Part shown: piece by piece, positions 43,030 through 54,515 of the stretch
Position numbering within the stretch: the first letter of the stretch is position 1
How the letters are laid out: each line of letters begins with the position of its first letter
Assembly (NCBI RefSeq): GCF_954871325.1
Contig: NC_088775.1
Span: 32,465,561-32,529,560 of the forward strand
Origin: Gordionus sp. m RMFG-2023
Taxonomy: Eukaryota > Nematomorpha > Gordioida > Chordodea > Parachordodidae
Direction of reading: 5' to 3'
Length of the DNA stretch: 64,000 nt
Program-made: the position numbers and the translations under genes
The notes under the pieces: generated by a model
Databases searched by the model: none
What the model was told of the DNA's origin: nothing
Seen by the model: the letters and a program-made list of their open reading frames with translations, nothing else

Positions 43030-46000
43030 AAAAAAGCGCTAATAAGTTAAAACGGTAAGGCGTTGATAAATTTTCAGATATTGTCAAGCGAAAAAAGCGC
43101 TAACACAATAAGTTAAAACGGTAAGGCGTTGATAAATTCTCAGATATTGTCAAAGCGAAAAAAGCGCTAACACAATAAGTTAAAACGGTAAGGCGTTGAT
43201 AAATTTTCAGATATTGTCAAAGCGGAAAAAGCGCTAACACAATAAGTTAAAACTGTAAGGCGTTGATAAATTTTCAGATATTGTCAAAGCGGAAAAAGCG
43301 CTAATACAATAAGTTAAAACGGTAAGGCGTTGATAAATTTTCAGATATTGTCAAAGCGAAAAAAGCGCTAACACAATAAGTTAAAACGGTAAGGCGTTGA
43401 TAAATTTTCAGATATTGTCAAAGCGGAAAAAGCGCTAACACAATAAGTTAAAACGGTAAGGCGTTGATAAATTTTCAGATATTGTCAAAGCGGAAAAAGC
43501 GCTAACACAATAAGTTAAAACGGTAAGGCGTTGATAAATTTTCAGATATTGTCAAAGCGGAAAAAGCGCTAACACAATAAGTTAAAACGGTAAGGCGTTG
43601 ATAAATTTTCAGATATTGTCAAAGCGGAAAAAGCGCTAATACAATAAGTTAAAACGGTAAGGCGTTGATAAATTTTCAGATATTGTCAAAGCGAAAAAAG
43701 CGCTAACACAATAAGTTAAAACGGTAAGGCGTTGATAAATTTTCAGATATTGTCAAAGCGGAAAAAGCGCTAACACAATAAGTTAAAACTGTAAGGCGTT
43801 GATAAATTTTCAGATATTGTCAAAGCGGAAAAAGCGCTAATACAATAAGTTAAAACGGTAAGGCGTTGATAAATTTTCAGATATTGTCAAAGCGAAAAAA
43901 GCGCTAACACAATAAGTTAAAACGGTAAGGCGTTGATAAATTTTCAGATATTGTCAAAGCGGAAAAAGCGCTAACACAATAAGTTAAAACGGTAAGGCGT
44001 TGATAAATTTTCAGATATTGTCAAAGCGGAAAAAGCGCTAACACAATAAGTTAAAACGGTAAGGCGTTGATAAATTTTCAGATATTGTCAAAGCGGAAAA
44101 AGCGCTAACATAATAAGTTAAAACGGTAAGGCGTTGATAAATTTTCAGATATTGTCAAAGCGGAAAAAGCGCTAACACAATAAGTTAAAACGGTAAGGCA
44201 TTGATAAATTTTCAGATATAGTCAAAGCGGAAAAAGCGCTAACACAATAAGTTAAAACGGTAAGGCGTTTAATTTCAGATATTGTCAAAGCGAAAAAAGC
44301 GCTAACACAATAAGTTAAAACGGTAAGGCGTTTCAGATATTGTCAAAGCGAAAAAAGCGCTAACACAATAAGTTAAAACGGTAAGGCGTTGATAAATTTT
44401 CAGATATTGTCTAAGCGGAAAAAGCGCTAATACAATAAGTTAAAACGGTAAGGCGTTGATAAATTTTCAGATATTGTCAAAGCGAAAAAAGCGCTAACAC
44501 AATAAGTTAAAACGGTAAGGCGTTGATAAATTTTCAGATATTGTCAAAGCGGAAAAAGCGCTAACACAATAAGTTAAAATGGTAAGGCGTTGATAAATTT
44601 TCAGATATTATCAAAGCGGAAAAAGCGCTAACACAATAAGTTAAAACGGAAAGGCGTTGATAAATTCTCAGATATTGTCAAAGCGAAAAAAGCGCTAACA
44701 CAATAAGTTAAAACGGTAAGGCGTTGATAAATTTTCAGATATTGTCAAAGCGGAAAAAGCGCTAACACAATAAGTTAAAACTGTAAGGCGTTGATAAATT
44801 TTCAGATATTGTCAAAGCGGAAAAAGCGCTAATACAATAAGTTAAAACGGTAAGGCGTTGATAAATTTTCAGATATTGTCAAAGCGAAAAAAGCGCTAAC
44901 ACAATAAGTTAAAACGGTAAGGCGTTGATAAATTTTCAGATATTGTCAAAGCGGAAAAAGCGCTAACACAATAAGTTACGGTAAGGCGTTGATAAATTTT
45001 CAGATATTGTCAAAGCGGAAAAAGCGCTAACACAATAAGTTAAAACGGTAAGGCGTTGATAAATTTTCAGATATTGTCTAAGCGGAAAAAGCGCTAATAC
45101 AATAAGTTAAAACGGTAAGGCGTTGATAAATTTTCAGATATTGTCAAAGCGGAAAAAGCGCTAACACAATAAGTTAAAACGGTAAGGCATTGATAAATTT
45201 TCAGATATTGTCAAAGCGGAAAAAGCGCTAACACAATAAGTTAAAACGGTAAGGCGTTGATAAATTCTCAGATATTGTCAAAGCGAAAAAAGCGCTAACA
45301 CAATAAGTTAAAACGGTAAGGCGTTGATAAATTTTCAGATATTTTCAAAGCGGAAAAAGCGCTAACACAATAAGTTAAAACGGTCAGGCGTTGATAAATT
45401 TTCAGATATTGTCAAAGCGGAAAAAGCGCTAATACAATAAGTTAAAACGGTAAGGCGTTGATAAATTTTCAGATATTGTCAAAGCGAAAAAAGCGCTAAC
45501 ACAATAAGTTAAAACGGTAAGGCGTTGATAAATTTTCAGATATTGTCAAAGCGGAAAAAGCGCTAACACAATAAGTTAAAACGGTAAGGCGTTGATAAAT
45601 TTTCAGATATTGTCAAAGCGGAAAAAGCGCTAACACAATAAGTTAAAACGGTAAGGCGTTGATAAATTTTCAGATATTGTCAAAGCGGAAAAAGCGCTAA
45701 CACAATAAGTTAAAACGGTAAGGCGTTGATAAATTTTCAGATATTGTCAAAGCGGAAAAAGCGCTAACACAATAAGTTAAAACGGTAAGGCATTGATAAA
45801 TTTTCAGATATTGTCAAAGCGGAAAAAGCGCTAACACAATAAGTTAAAACGGTAAGGCGTTGATAAATTTTCAGATATTGTCAAAGCGGAAAAAGCGCTA
45901 ACACAATAAGTTAAAATGGTAAGGCGTTGATAAATTTTCAGATATTATCAAAGCGGAAAAAGCGCTAACACAATAAGTTAAAACGGTAAAGCGTTGATAA

Positions 46001-46375
46001 ATTTTCAGATATTGTCAAAGCGGAAAAAGCGCTAACACAATAAGTTAAAACGGTAAGGCGTTGATAAATTTTCAGATATTGTCAAAGCGGAAAAAGCGCT
46101 AACACAATAAGTTAAAACGGTAAGGCGTTGATAAATTTTCAGATATTGTCAAAGCGGAAAAAGCGCTAACACAATAAGTTAAAACGGTAAGGCGTTGATA
46201 AATTTTCAGATATTGTCAAAGCGGAAAAAGCGCTAACACAATAAGTTAAAACGGTAAGGCGTTGATAAATTTTCAGATATTGTCAAAGCGTAAAAAGCGC
46301 TAACACAATAAGTTAAAACGGTAAAGCGTTGATAAATTTTCAGATATTGTCAAAGCGAAAAAAGCGCTAATACAA
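43030..46375 (+). repeat. 67-bp leader array of element B, about 50 copies
   Basis: Unit landmarks: GTTGATAAATTTTCAGATAT, TGTCAAAGCGGAAAAAGCGC, TAACACAATAAGTTAAAACG, GTAAGGC. Units are nearly identical, with recurring variants (AGCGAAAAAAGCGC, CTAATACAAT, AACTGTAAGG). The AACTGTAAGG variant occurs at 43251, 43787 and 44779; the first two are exactly 8 units apart and followed by the same order of variants, so multi-unit blocks were duplicated. 67 is not a multiple of three and stops occur, so the array is non-coding. It starts about 65 bp after the primer-binding-like site. Confidence 0.97.
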
Positions 46376-46873
46376 ATGGAAGTGAAGCGAATAACCGCTG
46401 TGAGATTTACAAAAATTAGTAAGGCGGAAACGTTAAAACAAATAAAATTGAAGCGAGTAACGGCTGTCAAATTTACAAGAATTAGTAAAGCGAAAAAAGC
46501 GCTATTACAAATAAAATTGAAGCGAATAAAACGCTAGATTTGTAAAGATTTTTAAAACTAGTAAAGCGCTGTTACAAAGGAAATTGAAACGAATAAAACG
46601 CGGGAGATTCGCAAATATTTTTAAAGCGAGTAAAGCGCTATTTAAAAAAAATATAAAGCGAATAAGTCGCTTGATATTTGCAAATATTATCAGAGCGAGT
46701 AAAACTCTATTCCAAAAATTATAACTGTTGTGTGAAATTATTAGTTAAATTGCTGAAATTTAAAACGAATTTTACATTAATTTTCGTGAATTAATTATTT
46801 GAAACAGAGTAAACTAAAATATCATACAAAGAATAGTAGTGACATATAAGTTTTAGCCATTATATTTATATAT
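46376..46873 (+). other. Degenerate end of the leader array
   Basis: To about 46700 diverged units continue (GAAGCGAATAA, AGTAAAGCG, GCGCTATTACAA). The rest, to 46873, is unique AT-rich leader with no ORF. Confidence 0.6.
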
Positions 46874-46975
46874 ATGTGCTTTATTGGAATATTCACAGTC
46901 CTGATCATATCTTATCTCTTAACTCTCCAAGTGATAAAAATTTTTATTATAAAAGTTATAGTTAATTTCTTGTGA
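46874..46975 (+). CDS. Short hydrophobic leader ORF of element B
   Basis: 33 codons from ATG at 46874 to TGA, beginning MCFIGIFTVLIISYLL, a membrane-helix-like peptide directly before the Gag start (46977 or 46983). Element A has a membrane helix at the C-terminus of its leader ORF in the same place. Small ORFs can occur by chance; the shared position is the only extra support. Confidence 0.3.
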   Translation: MCFIGIFTVLIISYLLTLQVIKIFIIKVIVNFL

Positions 46976-46976
46976 A

Positions 46977-47746
46977 TTGATTATGAAAAGTTTGAAATTC
47001 ATAAAATACTGGGAGATCCAGTATAATATTCTTGGAGCACTTGTCATTTTAATAATATGGATATGTAGTTTAATTTTTGGAAGAAGAATTAGAAGGAGTA
47101 GGAATGTAAGGATTAAAGGTCAAACATTGACCATCGAAGGACATAATGGAGAAGAAGATGTGATGGGTAAGGTAACCTGGTTACCTGTACAGGAATTGAT
47201 CAAAGGATGGACTGATAGTAGCCTAAGAAAGTTGAATTTAAATGATAGGATTGATAACACGCAAAAAAGAGACCGTTATAGAGGGAACAATCAATTGGGG
47301 CCATATAGATGGTCAAGAGAAAATTCGCAGGGAAGACGAATGGAAATAAGGCCAGGTTTTAATCCACGGGGAAGAGAAAATCTAATTGTTATAATTGTGG
47401 AAAACAGGGCCATATGGTAAGAGATTGCCAAGAAACGAAATGTTTCGAATGTGGAAAATTTGGACATATAGCTCCTTATTGCCCGGGAAAACGTGATAAA
47501 TTACGTTGTGCGGGTTGTGGACGATTTGGTCATAATAGGGAAGTTTGCAATGTTGCCAATTTCAATACAAGGGGCGGTTTTCCACAGAGAGATATGGCTC
47601 AAATTGCTCCAAATGTAAGAATTCTTGAAAGCGGGAAAAATAAGGATATAGAAATATCCAATTTAACGGAGAATAAAAGTTTAAATAATATATGTTTTCG
47701 ATGCCGCAAGGAAGGACATGTGGCGAGAGAATGTCAGTATTTATGA
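46977..47746 (+). pseudogene. Element B Gag-like region: membrane segment plus CCHC knuckles
   Basis: Starts MKSLKFIKYWEIQYN like element A, with the membrane helix LGALVILIIWICSLIFG and the conserved block TLTIEGHNGEEDVMG and VTWLPVQELI. Knuckles visible include CFECGKFGHIAPYC, CAGCGRFGHNREVC and CFRCRKEGHVAREC. As in A, there is no room for a standard capsid domain. The region is broken. The N-terminal helix and the EGHNGEED/WLPVQEL block are better conserved between A and B than the linkers, suggesting they matter for the element. Confidence 0.75.
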
Positions 47747-47799
47747 CTATATGATAGCAAAAATATACCACAGAGGTCGAGAAGCGGTGGGTCAAAAAA

Positions 47800-50700
47800 A
47801 TGGAAAAATTTAATTATGGGAATAAAAGGGAGAAGTCGAAATGTATAAATATGATCCAAGAGGAAATAGTGCATGATCCTTGCCCTAGAGAATGGATTAA
47901 TTTGAATGGGAATATGGTTTGCATGTTATTTGACACCGGGGCAGCTATCTCTGTGATGGGATATGAGAAATTTCGGAGTATTTGGTCGGAGGGAATGATT
48001 AAAAGTGAAGACATCAAGATCCGGCAGTTGGCTGGATCAGAAGTAGCCGTGATGGGAAGAGTAGAATTAAAAGTGATGTTGGACAATAGAATGGAGATAT
48101 TGGATTTATGGATAATTAATCGAAGAATAGAGACCGTATTGGGATGGGACTGGATCACGCTAATAGGTCCAGATTGTAATTTTTGGGGTATATTTGCTTG
48201 GTGCAGTATATTTGTACCTATTGAAAGAGATGAGGGAAATCAATATATGAATTATTGGTATAGAGATAAATTACCTGGAATTGAGACCTTTTTGGGGGAA
48301 GAAAGGGGTGGAAGAGGAGATATCAGGGGGAATTATAGGGGAGATATCGGGGGGAATTATAGGGGAGATATCGGGGGGAATTCTAGGGGAGATATCGGGG
48401 GGAATTATAGGGATTGTCGCGATTTTAGGAGAAAAGAGGGAAGAGAGGATGCAGAAAGGAAGGAAGAAATTAATGATAATGAAGAATTAGAAGTAAAACT
48501 AGATGAAGTTCCAAAGGTGAAACAAAGTTGCAGAAAGAATGGTCGGAAAATGATGGTATGAAACAAGGAAATACCAAAAGAATATATAATCAAGAAATAA
48601 TAATGAAGGAGAAAGAGACAGGGCAACAAAAGGACGAGGAATTTCGAAATGAAGAAATGGAATTTGCGATAATAAAGGTGCAAGAGGAAGTGCGAAGATT
48701 GGTGAATAATTATAAGGAAATCTTTGAAGAAAGTTTGGGATGCCTAAGAGATTATGAGGTAGATATCAAATTGAAGGAGGGACATGTACCAAAATTTTGT
48801 GCGTTACGGTGAATACCGTTTGAATGGCGAAATGAAGTGAACAAGGAATTAGATCAATGGGTGCAAAAAGGCATAGTATGTCCTGTGGAATATAGCGAAT
48901 GGGCGACACCATTGGTACCGGTGAAAAAGGCCAATGGAAAGCTCCGTTTATGCGCAGATTCACGTTAAACCCGTGGGTGGTGGAAATGAAATATCCCTTG
49001 CCGCGAATTGAGGAAATATTAGCCAGTCTCAAAGGAAGTATATATTTTTCAAAAGTGGATTTTTCAAATGCCTACCTACAATTGCGGGTGAAGCCAGAGG
49101 TGCAGCGTCTATTGGCCATTACAACGCCGAAAGGATTGTTTGCGTTCAGTAGATTATCATTTGGACTTAGCGTGTCGGCTCCGATTTTTCAACAAACAAT
49201 GCAGCTGTATTCCAAGGTCTAGAAGGAGTGTTTTATTACATGGATGATGTATTAGTAATGGGAGAAACTCCTGAACAGCATGAGCAAAGATTGGAGGAGG
49301 TGTTCAAAAGAATCAGGGATAAAGGGTTAGTTGCAAGCGCAGAGAAAAGTGTATTAGGAGTGTCTGAGGTTATATATTTGGGTCATAAAATCAATGGAAA
49401 GGAGGTTAAGCCTTTGGACAAAAATATGGCGAGCATAACAAGCATGTTAAAACCTAATAATAAAGTGGAGGTACAGGCTTTCTTGGGAATGGTAAGCTAT
49501 TATCACCGTTTTGTGGAGGGTTTTGCCCGGATAGCGGCACCATTATATAAATTATTGAAAAAGGGAGAAAAATTTATATGGCAAGATGAGCAGGAAGAGG
49601 CCTTTGAAGAGTTGAAAAGTAAAATCGGAAAAGAACCTATCTTAGTATGCTTTAATAACGATTTGGAAGTCATATTGTCCGTGGATGCTTCAAATAGGGG
49701 TGTGGGTGGAGCCTTGCTGCATTACATAGACGAACTGGAGAGACCTATTTTGTTTTTACACAGATCACAAACCTTTAGTCATCTTTTCAAAAAGGATAAT
49801 AAGGAGCTGATGTTTTCCGTTTACAAAGATGGTTATTACTGGTTGGCAGTTTTGATGTACAGGTGAAATATAGGCGGGGAAGGGAAAACTATTTACCTGA
49901 TATTTTGTCTCGATGTGGGGCGGGAGAAGATGAAAGCGAAATAAGATCCGAGGAAGTGGAAGAAAGGAAAGAAAAGGGACTAATTCGAGCGATAGCGAAG
50001 ATAGCTAGAGGTGGTCCCGTGACTTGGGAGGAACTAAAAAGAATCACCGTGAAAGATCGCGAACTAATGAGAATTAAAAGGAGCGTTGGGGGAAAGAGAC
50101 CGTGGAGAGAGGGAGATAAACATTTTAAGTGCATAGAAAAAGAGCTGGCCATAGTAGATGAATGTCTGGTCCGAGAGTAGTACCAATGAAATTGAGAGGC
50201 GCAGTGTTATCTATGATACACGCTGGACATCAAGGGATTGAGCGAATGAAGCAATGGGGGCGTGAGTATGTGTGGTGGCCTGGCATGAATAAAGAAATTG
50301 AAAATATTTGCCGAGGTTGTTTGATGTGTAATTCATGGGCCAGTATGCCTCGTAAAGACAAAAGGAGCGTATGGCCGAAAGTGGTACGACCTTGGGAGAG
50401 AATCCATTTAGATTTTCTCGACTTTGAAAACAAGATATATCTCCTGGTGGTTGATGCTTTTTCCAAATGGATAGAGTACGAAGAAGTGAGGGGATTGACA
50501 ACTCAAGTCGTGAGAAAAATCTTAAAAAAACTTTGGGCCCGATTTGGAGTGCCTAATATAATAGTTTCGGATGAGGGTCCGGCCTTCATAAGTGATCAAT
50601 TCAAGTTATTTTGTGAGGAAACAGGGGCGAAACATGTTTTAACGCCGCCATACCATTCAAGCTCGAACGGCCAAGCAGAAAGAATGGTAGCACTTGTTAA

Positions 50701-51082
50701 GAGCGGGTTAAGAAAATCAAAGTATGGAGGTGGGGAAATTTGGATAGCCGTAGCCTATTAAAACAACAGTCGAAAGGGAGAAGAACAGTCTCCAGCAGAG
50801 AAGTTTTTAGGGCGGCGAACCAGGATATTATTGGATTTATTAAAACCAAAACTACATCAAGAGGTGGAGCGAGAGATAACGAAGAAACCTGAATTTATGG
50901 TGGGACAAACTGTGTGGGCAAGAATATATGGAGGTACAAGAAGGTGGGAGTCAGGGGTGATCGTAGAAAAAATTGGAAATAAATTAAGTCGAGTAAAATT
51001 CTCTGAAGAAAGAGAAGGAATAAGGCATCGGGACCAACTAAAAAGGGGACTGGAGCCAGGAAGATTACGATCAGGTGTTTGA
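47800..51082 (+). pseudogene. Element B pol region: protease, RT, RNase H, integrase
   Basis: In order: protease with LFDTGAAISVMGYEK and VLGWDWITLIGP; a linker holding 24-bp repeats; RT with YFSKVDFSNAYLQLRVKPE and YYMDDVLVMGE; RNase H with VDASNRGVGGALLH; integrase with HAGHQGIERMKQWGREY, CRGCLMCNSW, IHLDFLDFENK and SSNGQAERMVALVK. Close to element A along its length. It is broken in several places (about six), so no protein is expected from this copy. Confidence 0.9.
48306..48415 (+). repeat. 24-bp tandem repeat in the protease-RT linker of element B, four copies
   Basis: Units GGGGAGATATCGGGGGGAAT plus TATA encode RGDIGGNY-type 8-residue repeats. This is the same linker that holds the 51-bp array in element A, but the repeat sequence is unrelated. 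Confidence 0.9.
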
Positions 51083-51150
51083 AGCAAAAAAGATTACGAT
51101 CAGGTGTTTGAAGCAAAAAATATTACGATCAGGTGTTTGGAGCAAAATGA
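51060..51150 (+). repeat. 29-bp tandem repeat at the end of pol, three copies
   Basis: ATTACGATCAGGTGTTTG recurs at 51064, 51093 and 51122, across the end of the pol region. Confidence 0.9.
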
Positions 51151-52008
51151 TATTATATGGCATATTATATGAAATTAAAAGGAAATATATGTGTCTATGC
51201 AACAATATCATGAAATAAACATATATATATATGTAACGTTTTTTTTTAAAAATATCGAAATTAGTATATCCAAGTTAATCATAGATTCATGGATATTACA
51301 TATAAAATTGTTGGAAATCCCATGAGAATTATATGGGATTGAATCAGTGAAATATATATATGTAACGTTTTTTTTAATATATCGAAATTAGTATATCCAA
51401 ATTAATCATAGATTCGTTGATACAATGTTTAACATTGTTTAAAAATTCTTAATATACCCAAATTAATTATAGATTCATTGATATAATATATGAAATTGTT
51501 GAAAATCATATGTTGGGATAATATTTATCTTAAAGAGCAGTTTAATAATGTTCCAATCATATAGTATTTTTTGTTTATACAATTGATAAAATTCTTATGT
51601 TTCCCTCTTTTTTTGAAGAGAAATAATAGCATTATTAGCTCATAAAACGTCATAAATCAGATAACTTATGGTATGAAAATAAAATGTTATGTGGTGGTGC
51701 CCAAATAATAGTTTGTATTGAATTGTCAAGTTAATAAATCATGGAAATGAATAAAATTGGTACAAGATTGTATTTTGTTGGAGAGGGAATAGAAGGGTGA
51801 TGACAGTAAAAAAAAGGGGGGGAATAAACATGTTTTGAAGAAGATTATTGGAAAGAATAAAAGGAGGATTATCCAAAATTTTATATTTTAAATTCATTCA
51901 AAAAAATAAATTATTAATAAAATTTAGTTGTAAATAAATTTGTTTTTGTATTCAAGAAGTAGTTAAAAGTACATTATATATTTTTTTTTATTATACCTTT
52001 CTTTTATA
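51151..52008 (+). other. Element B non-coding stretch before the 3' ORF
   Basis: AT-rich. ATATATATGTAACGTTTTTTTT with AGTATATCCAAGTTAATCATAG occurs near 51225 and again near 51355, with a weaker third copy near 51440 (about 130-bp period). No coding region seen. Confidence 0.5.
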
Positions 52009-52692
52009 ATGGGACTCAGAATGGCAGCCATCCATGAATGTATGTATTGGGTGAATATAACAATTCGAATTAGTATATTCCCGGGAAGGGTAGATGCAGA
52101 TGGAAATCGTTTGTACCACGAATCGAGACCCATTCTCAGATTCCCGCGAAGAAGACAAATAGCGCCATTTGAAATGATCAACGGAAGGGGGCGAGAGTCC
52201 GAATTGCCCGAACCCAATAATTCGGGCAGGCGCACGATAAGGAATGATAGATTATGCTTTATCTGTGGAGCCCGAGGTCACTTGCAAGTTCGATGCTCCC
52301 GTGGGCCCCGCCATGCTTTTGTGAGAAGGTATGATGACAGAAGAAATTTCATAGGAGCAAGGGATGAAAGTGATAGTGGGGAGCGGAGACGAGGAGCCTG
52401 GCCAGTTCGGACCGTGTTACCCGCGTTGACAAGAGCGGAAAACATACAAACAACTACGGGGGAGTTGGAGACTGAGCGACCGGTGGCGGTAGTGGAACCG
52501 TCGTGGGAGACAGCACCAAATTCTAACAACAACGCTGAATGGCAGGAAGAATGGCCGTTAGTTGATATATCGGCCGAGGAGTTAGAGGAATTGTTTAGAG
52601 AACAGAACAGTAAGAAGATTGTTATTATATGTACTAGGATTTTTTTTTGTAGTATAAGAAAAAATAAAGATAAATATATAATTGTAAAATAA
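52009..52692 (+). CDS. Element B 3' ORF: CCHC zinc-knuckle protein
   Basis: 227 aa, open, between pol and the 3' LTR. A single knuckle, CFICGARGHLQVRC (residues 83-96), follows an Arg-rich region and is followed by a basic patch (HAFVRRYDDRR) and an acidic tail (EEWPLVDISAEELEEL). Element A's 3' ORF has the same knuckle-basic-acidic plan, so the pair defines an extra gene of this lineage rather than an env. The C-terminal 30 residues are Lys/Ile-rich and may be read-through into non-coding sequence. Function unknown; RNA binding is an inference from the knuckle. Confidence 0.7.
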   Translation: MGLRMAAIHECMYWVNITIRISIFPGRVDADGNRLYHESRPILRFPRRRQIAPFEMINGRGRESELPEPNNSGRRTIRNDRLCFICGARGHLQVRCSRGPRHAFVRRYDDRRNFIGARDESDSGERRRGAWPVRTVLPALTRAENIQTTTGELETERPVAVVEPSWETAPNSNNNAEWQEEWPLVDISAEELEELFREQNSKKIVIICTRIFFCSIRKNKDKYIIVK

Positions 52693-52832
52693 ATAAAAAA
52701 AGGGGGAAACATATGTGCGATAATATATATACAATAGTGTTGTTCACTTCGCGTCATTGTTATTTTTTTGTGTTTTCATGTTAGTTTTTTTTCTCTTTAT
52801 ATAGCAGGTTTAATTGTAATTAATGGGGGGCG

Positions 52833-53151
52833 TGTTGTAAATATTTTTTTTGTTTTTATAGCAAGTCATTTTGAATATTTTTGTTGTCAATATTTTAATC
52901 AATATTATTTTTTTTTGGTCTATATTATTTCTTTTAATCAATATTATTTGTTTTTATCAATATTTTTTTTTATTATTATTTATGTGGGTTATAAAAACCC
53001 TGAAAAAGAAGAATTATGATTATTATATTTTTTTTTATTCTATTTTTTTGTGGAAATAAAGTAAATACCAAATTGATACATTAATAAATTGATACATTAA
53101 TATATCAATATCTAAGAATTTCGAAACATATAAAAATATATAAAAATAAGA
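52833..53151 (+). repeat. 3' LTR of element B
   Basis: 319 bp, like 42659-42962 apart from a duplicated ATTGATACATTAATAA and a few single differences. Preceded by TTAATGGGGGGCG. Confidence 0.9.
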
Positions 53152-53300
53152 AATTATTCACCTATATAGTTAAAATTTATAAAAATTAGAAAGCTAAATA
53201 GTCAGATAAAAAGAAAAACCATGCTCGTGACTTATAAATTCATGGGCACTAATGACCAGTATAATACTTACCCCTTTTATGCTTTATAAATATAAATATA
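53152..53300 (-). repeat. Outermost remnant of the right inverted arm
   Basis: Begins with the target duplication TTATT of element B, then CTAAATAGTCAGATAAAA and GTGACTTATAAATTCATGG, the reverse complement of modules around 25690-25770. It is the direct continuation of 42658 before element B inserted. Confidence 0.65.
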
Positions 53301-53389
53301 CACTTATATGTTTTTAAGATTGGTTATTTAAATAAAAGGGCATTTAATAGCTATTCTATAACACTTTATTATTATAAGATAAATCTGAT

Positions 53390-54515
53390 ATGATTCACCC
53401 TTGCTCTAGAAGATTTAGGAAAAAAATTCAAATGATCTTTTCTAGCATTTTCCCTAAAATTAATCCATTAGTGGAGCAATATAACTGTGTTCCTATGAAT
53501 TTAATATGCCAATTTCGTCAATCTTTTAATTTTTTAGCCAAAAGACTTTCAGATGGTAAATTCACCCATTGTTGTCATATGCGTAAAGTCAAACTTATTC
53601 AATATCCTGATTTTTAAAAAATCTTTTATTTATCTTTAAATCCCTTGCACAAAAATTTTATGCGTCATATTCGTTCTTACAATAGTTCTATTGCCTTTGC
53701 ATAATAGGCCTTACTGTTTTAAAGTTCTTGATCAAATTTATCATCGCACATCTCATCTATATCCCCATACTAATATTATACATAAATTTGCTCAGTATGT
53801 ACTAGATAATCTCAGGCCATTGCAGGACGTCTTCAGCACCCTGCCAATTCTGATTGTGATATAAATATCATGAGACATTTAAATGTGTTGATGTTGATCC
53901 ATATGCTTTAAGTTTCAAAACCTTAGGTGAAGTTGAGAAAGCTGAGTTATTCCTTGCAAAACATTCAAATGTATTACTGCTAATGATTAATATGAGATTT
54001 CGCGAAAATCGTTCTAGCGACCGTCGGTGGTATAATTTACATTTGATGACTTAGGTATAATATCTACAAATGATGTAGGAGAACGTCCCTTTAAACGATA
54101 TATAAATTTTTTAGTAATCCATAACGTGTTAAGTCCTAATTTAGACCCAATGGTTTACCCTATATTATTTCCTCATGGAGATTCTGGTTGGGAGCCTAAT
54201 ATGATTACTGAAGGGTTTGAAATTTTTGACGTTCAAAAATATCTGCTACAATTTCAAATTTCCCATTTGGCGGTTAAACAAAATCTCTTTAACCCCCTTT
54301 TTAATACTGAGAGTCAACAAGATATTGTAAAGACGGGACATCATGCCTTTCTCCCTTATTCGATGATAGATGAATCAGAAATTAAGCATATCTTATGAGG
54401 TATGATCTACAAATTTACCTCTTTTTTCGAAATTTTAATTATTTTTATAAAATATATTAATGAACTATATATTTAACATTGTCAACCCCGTCATTCTTGA
54501 TTGGTTATCAGCTTG
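53390..54515 (+). pseudogene. Helitron replication protein (Helitron_like_N) remnant and degenerate 3' end
   Basis: Fragments in order: LAKRLSDGKFTHCCHMRKVK (53510-53600), the zinc-binding HCCHKGKV motif; FKVLDQIYHRTSHLYPHTN and KFAQY (about 53715-53800); a short ENRSSDRRWYNLH stretch near 54005-54045; then LSPNLDPMVYPILFPHGDSG and WEPNM (from 54126), ending GHHAFLPYSMIDESEIKHIL. These are successive parts of the N-terminal region of Helitron RepHel proteins. Frame changes and stops break it, and the Rep HUH motif and helicase are missing. At 54487-54515 CCCGTCATTCTTGATTGGTTA, then TCAGCTTG, is a decayed version of the Helitron end at 9216-9244. Confidence 0.8.

Larger units (their letters stand above)
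42659..53151 (+). mobile_element. LTR element B, Ty3/gypsy-type, about 10.5 kb, relative of element A
   Basis: LTRs at 42659-42962 and 52833-53151, starting TGTTGTAAATATTTTT; 5-bp target duplication TTATT at 42654-42658 and 53152-53156. Order: 5' LTR, primer-binding-like TGGTGCCGTGTTGAACAC, 3.3-kb leader array of 67-bp units, short hydrophobic ORF, Gag-like region with membrane segment and CCHC knuckles, pol, non-coding stretch, CCHC ORF, purine tract TTAATGGGGGGCG, 3' LTR. The protein regions align throughout with element A. LTRs are about 98-99% alike, which suggests a young insertion, yet gag and pol together carry about seven breaks, so it is broken. Confidence 0.92.

Noticed and set aside
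43030-46375. Regular array resembling a CRISPR locus
   Set aside because: Units follow head to tail with no unique spacers, lie in a eukaryotic LTR-element leader, and no cas gene is present. It is a minisatellite.
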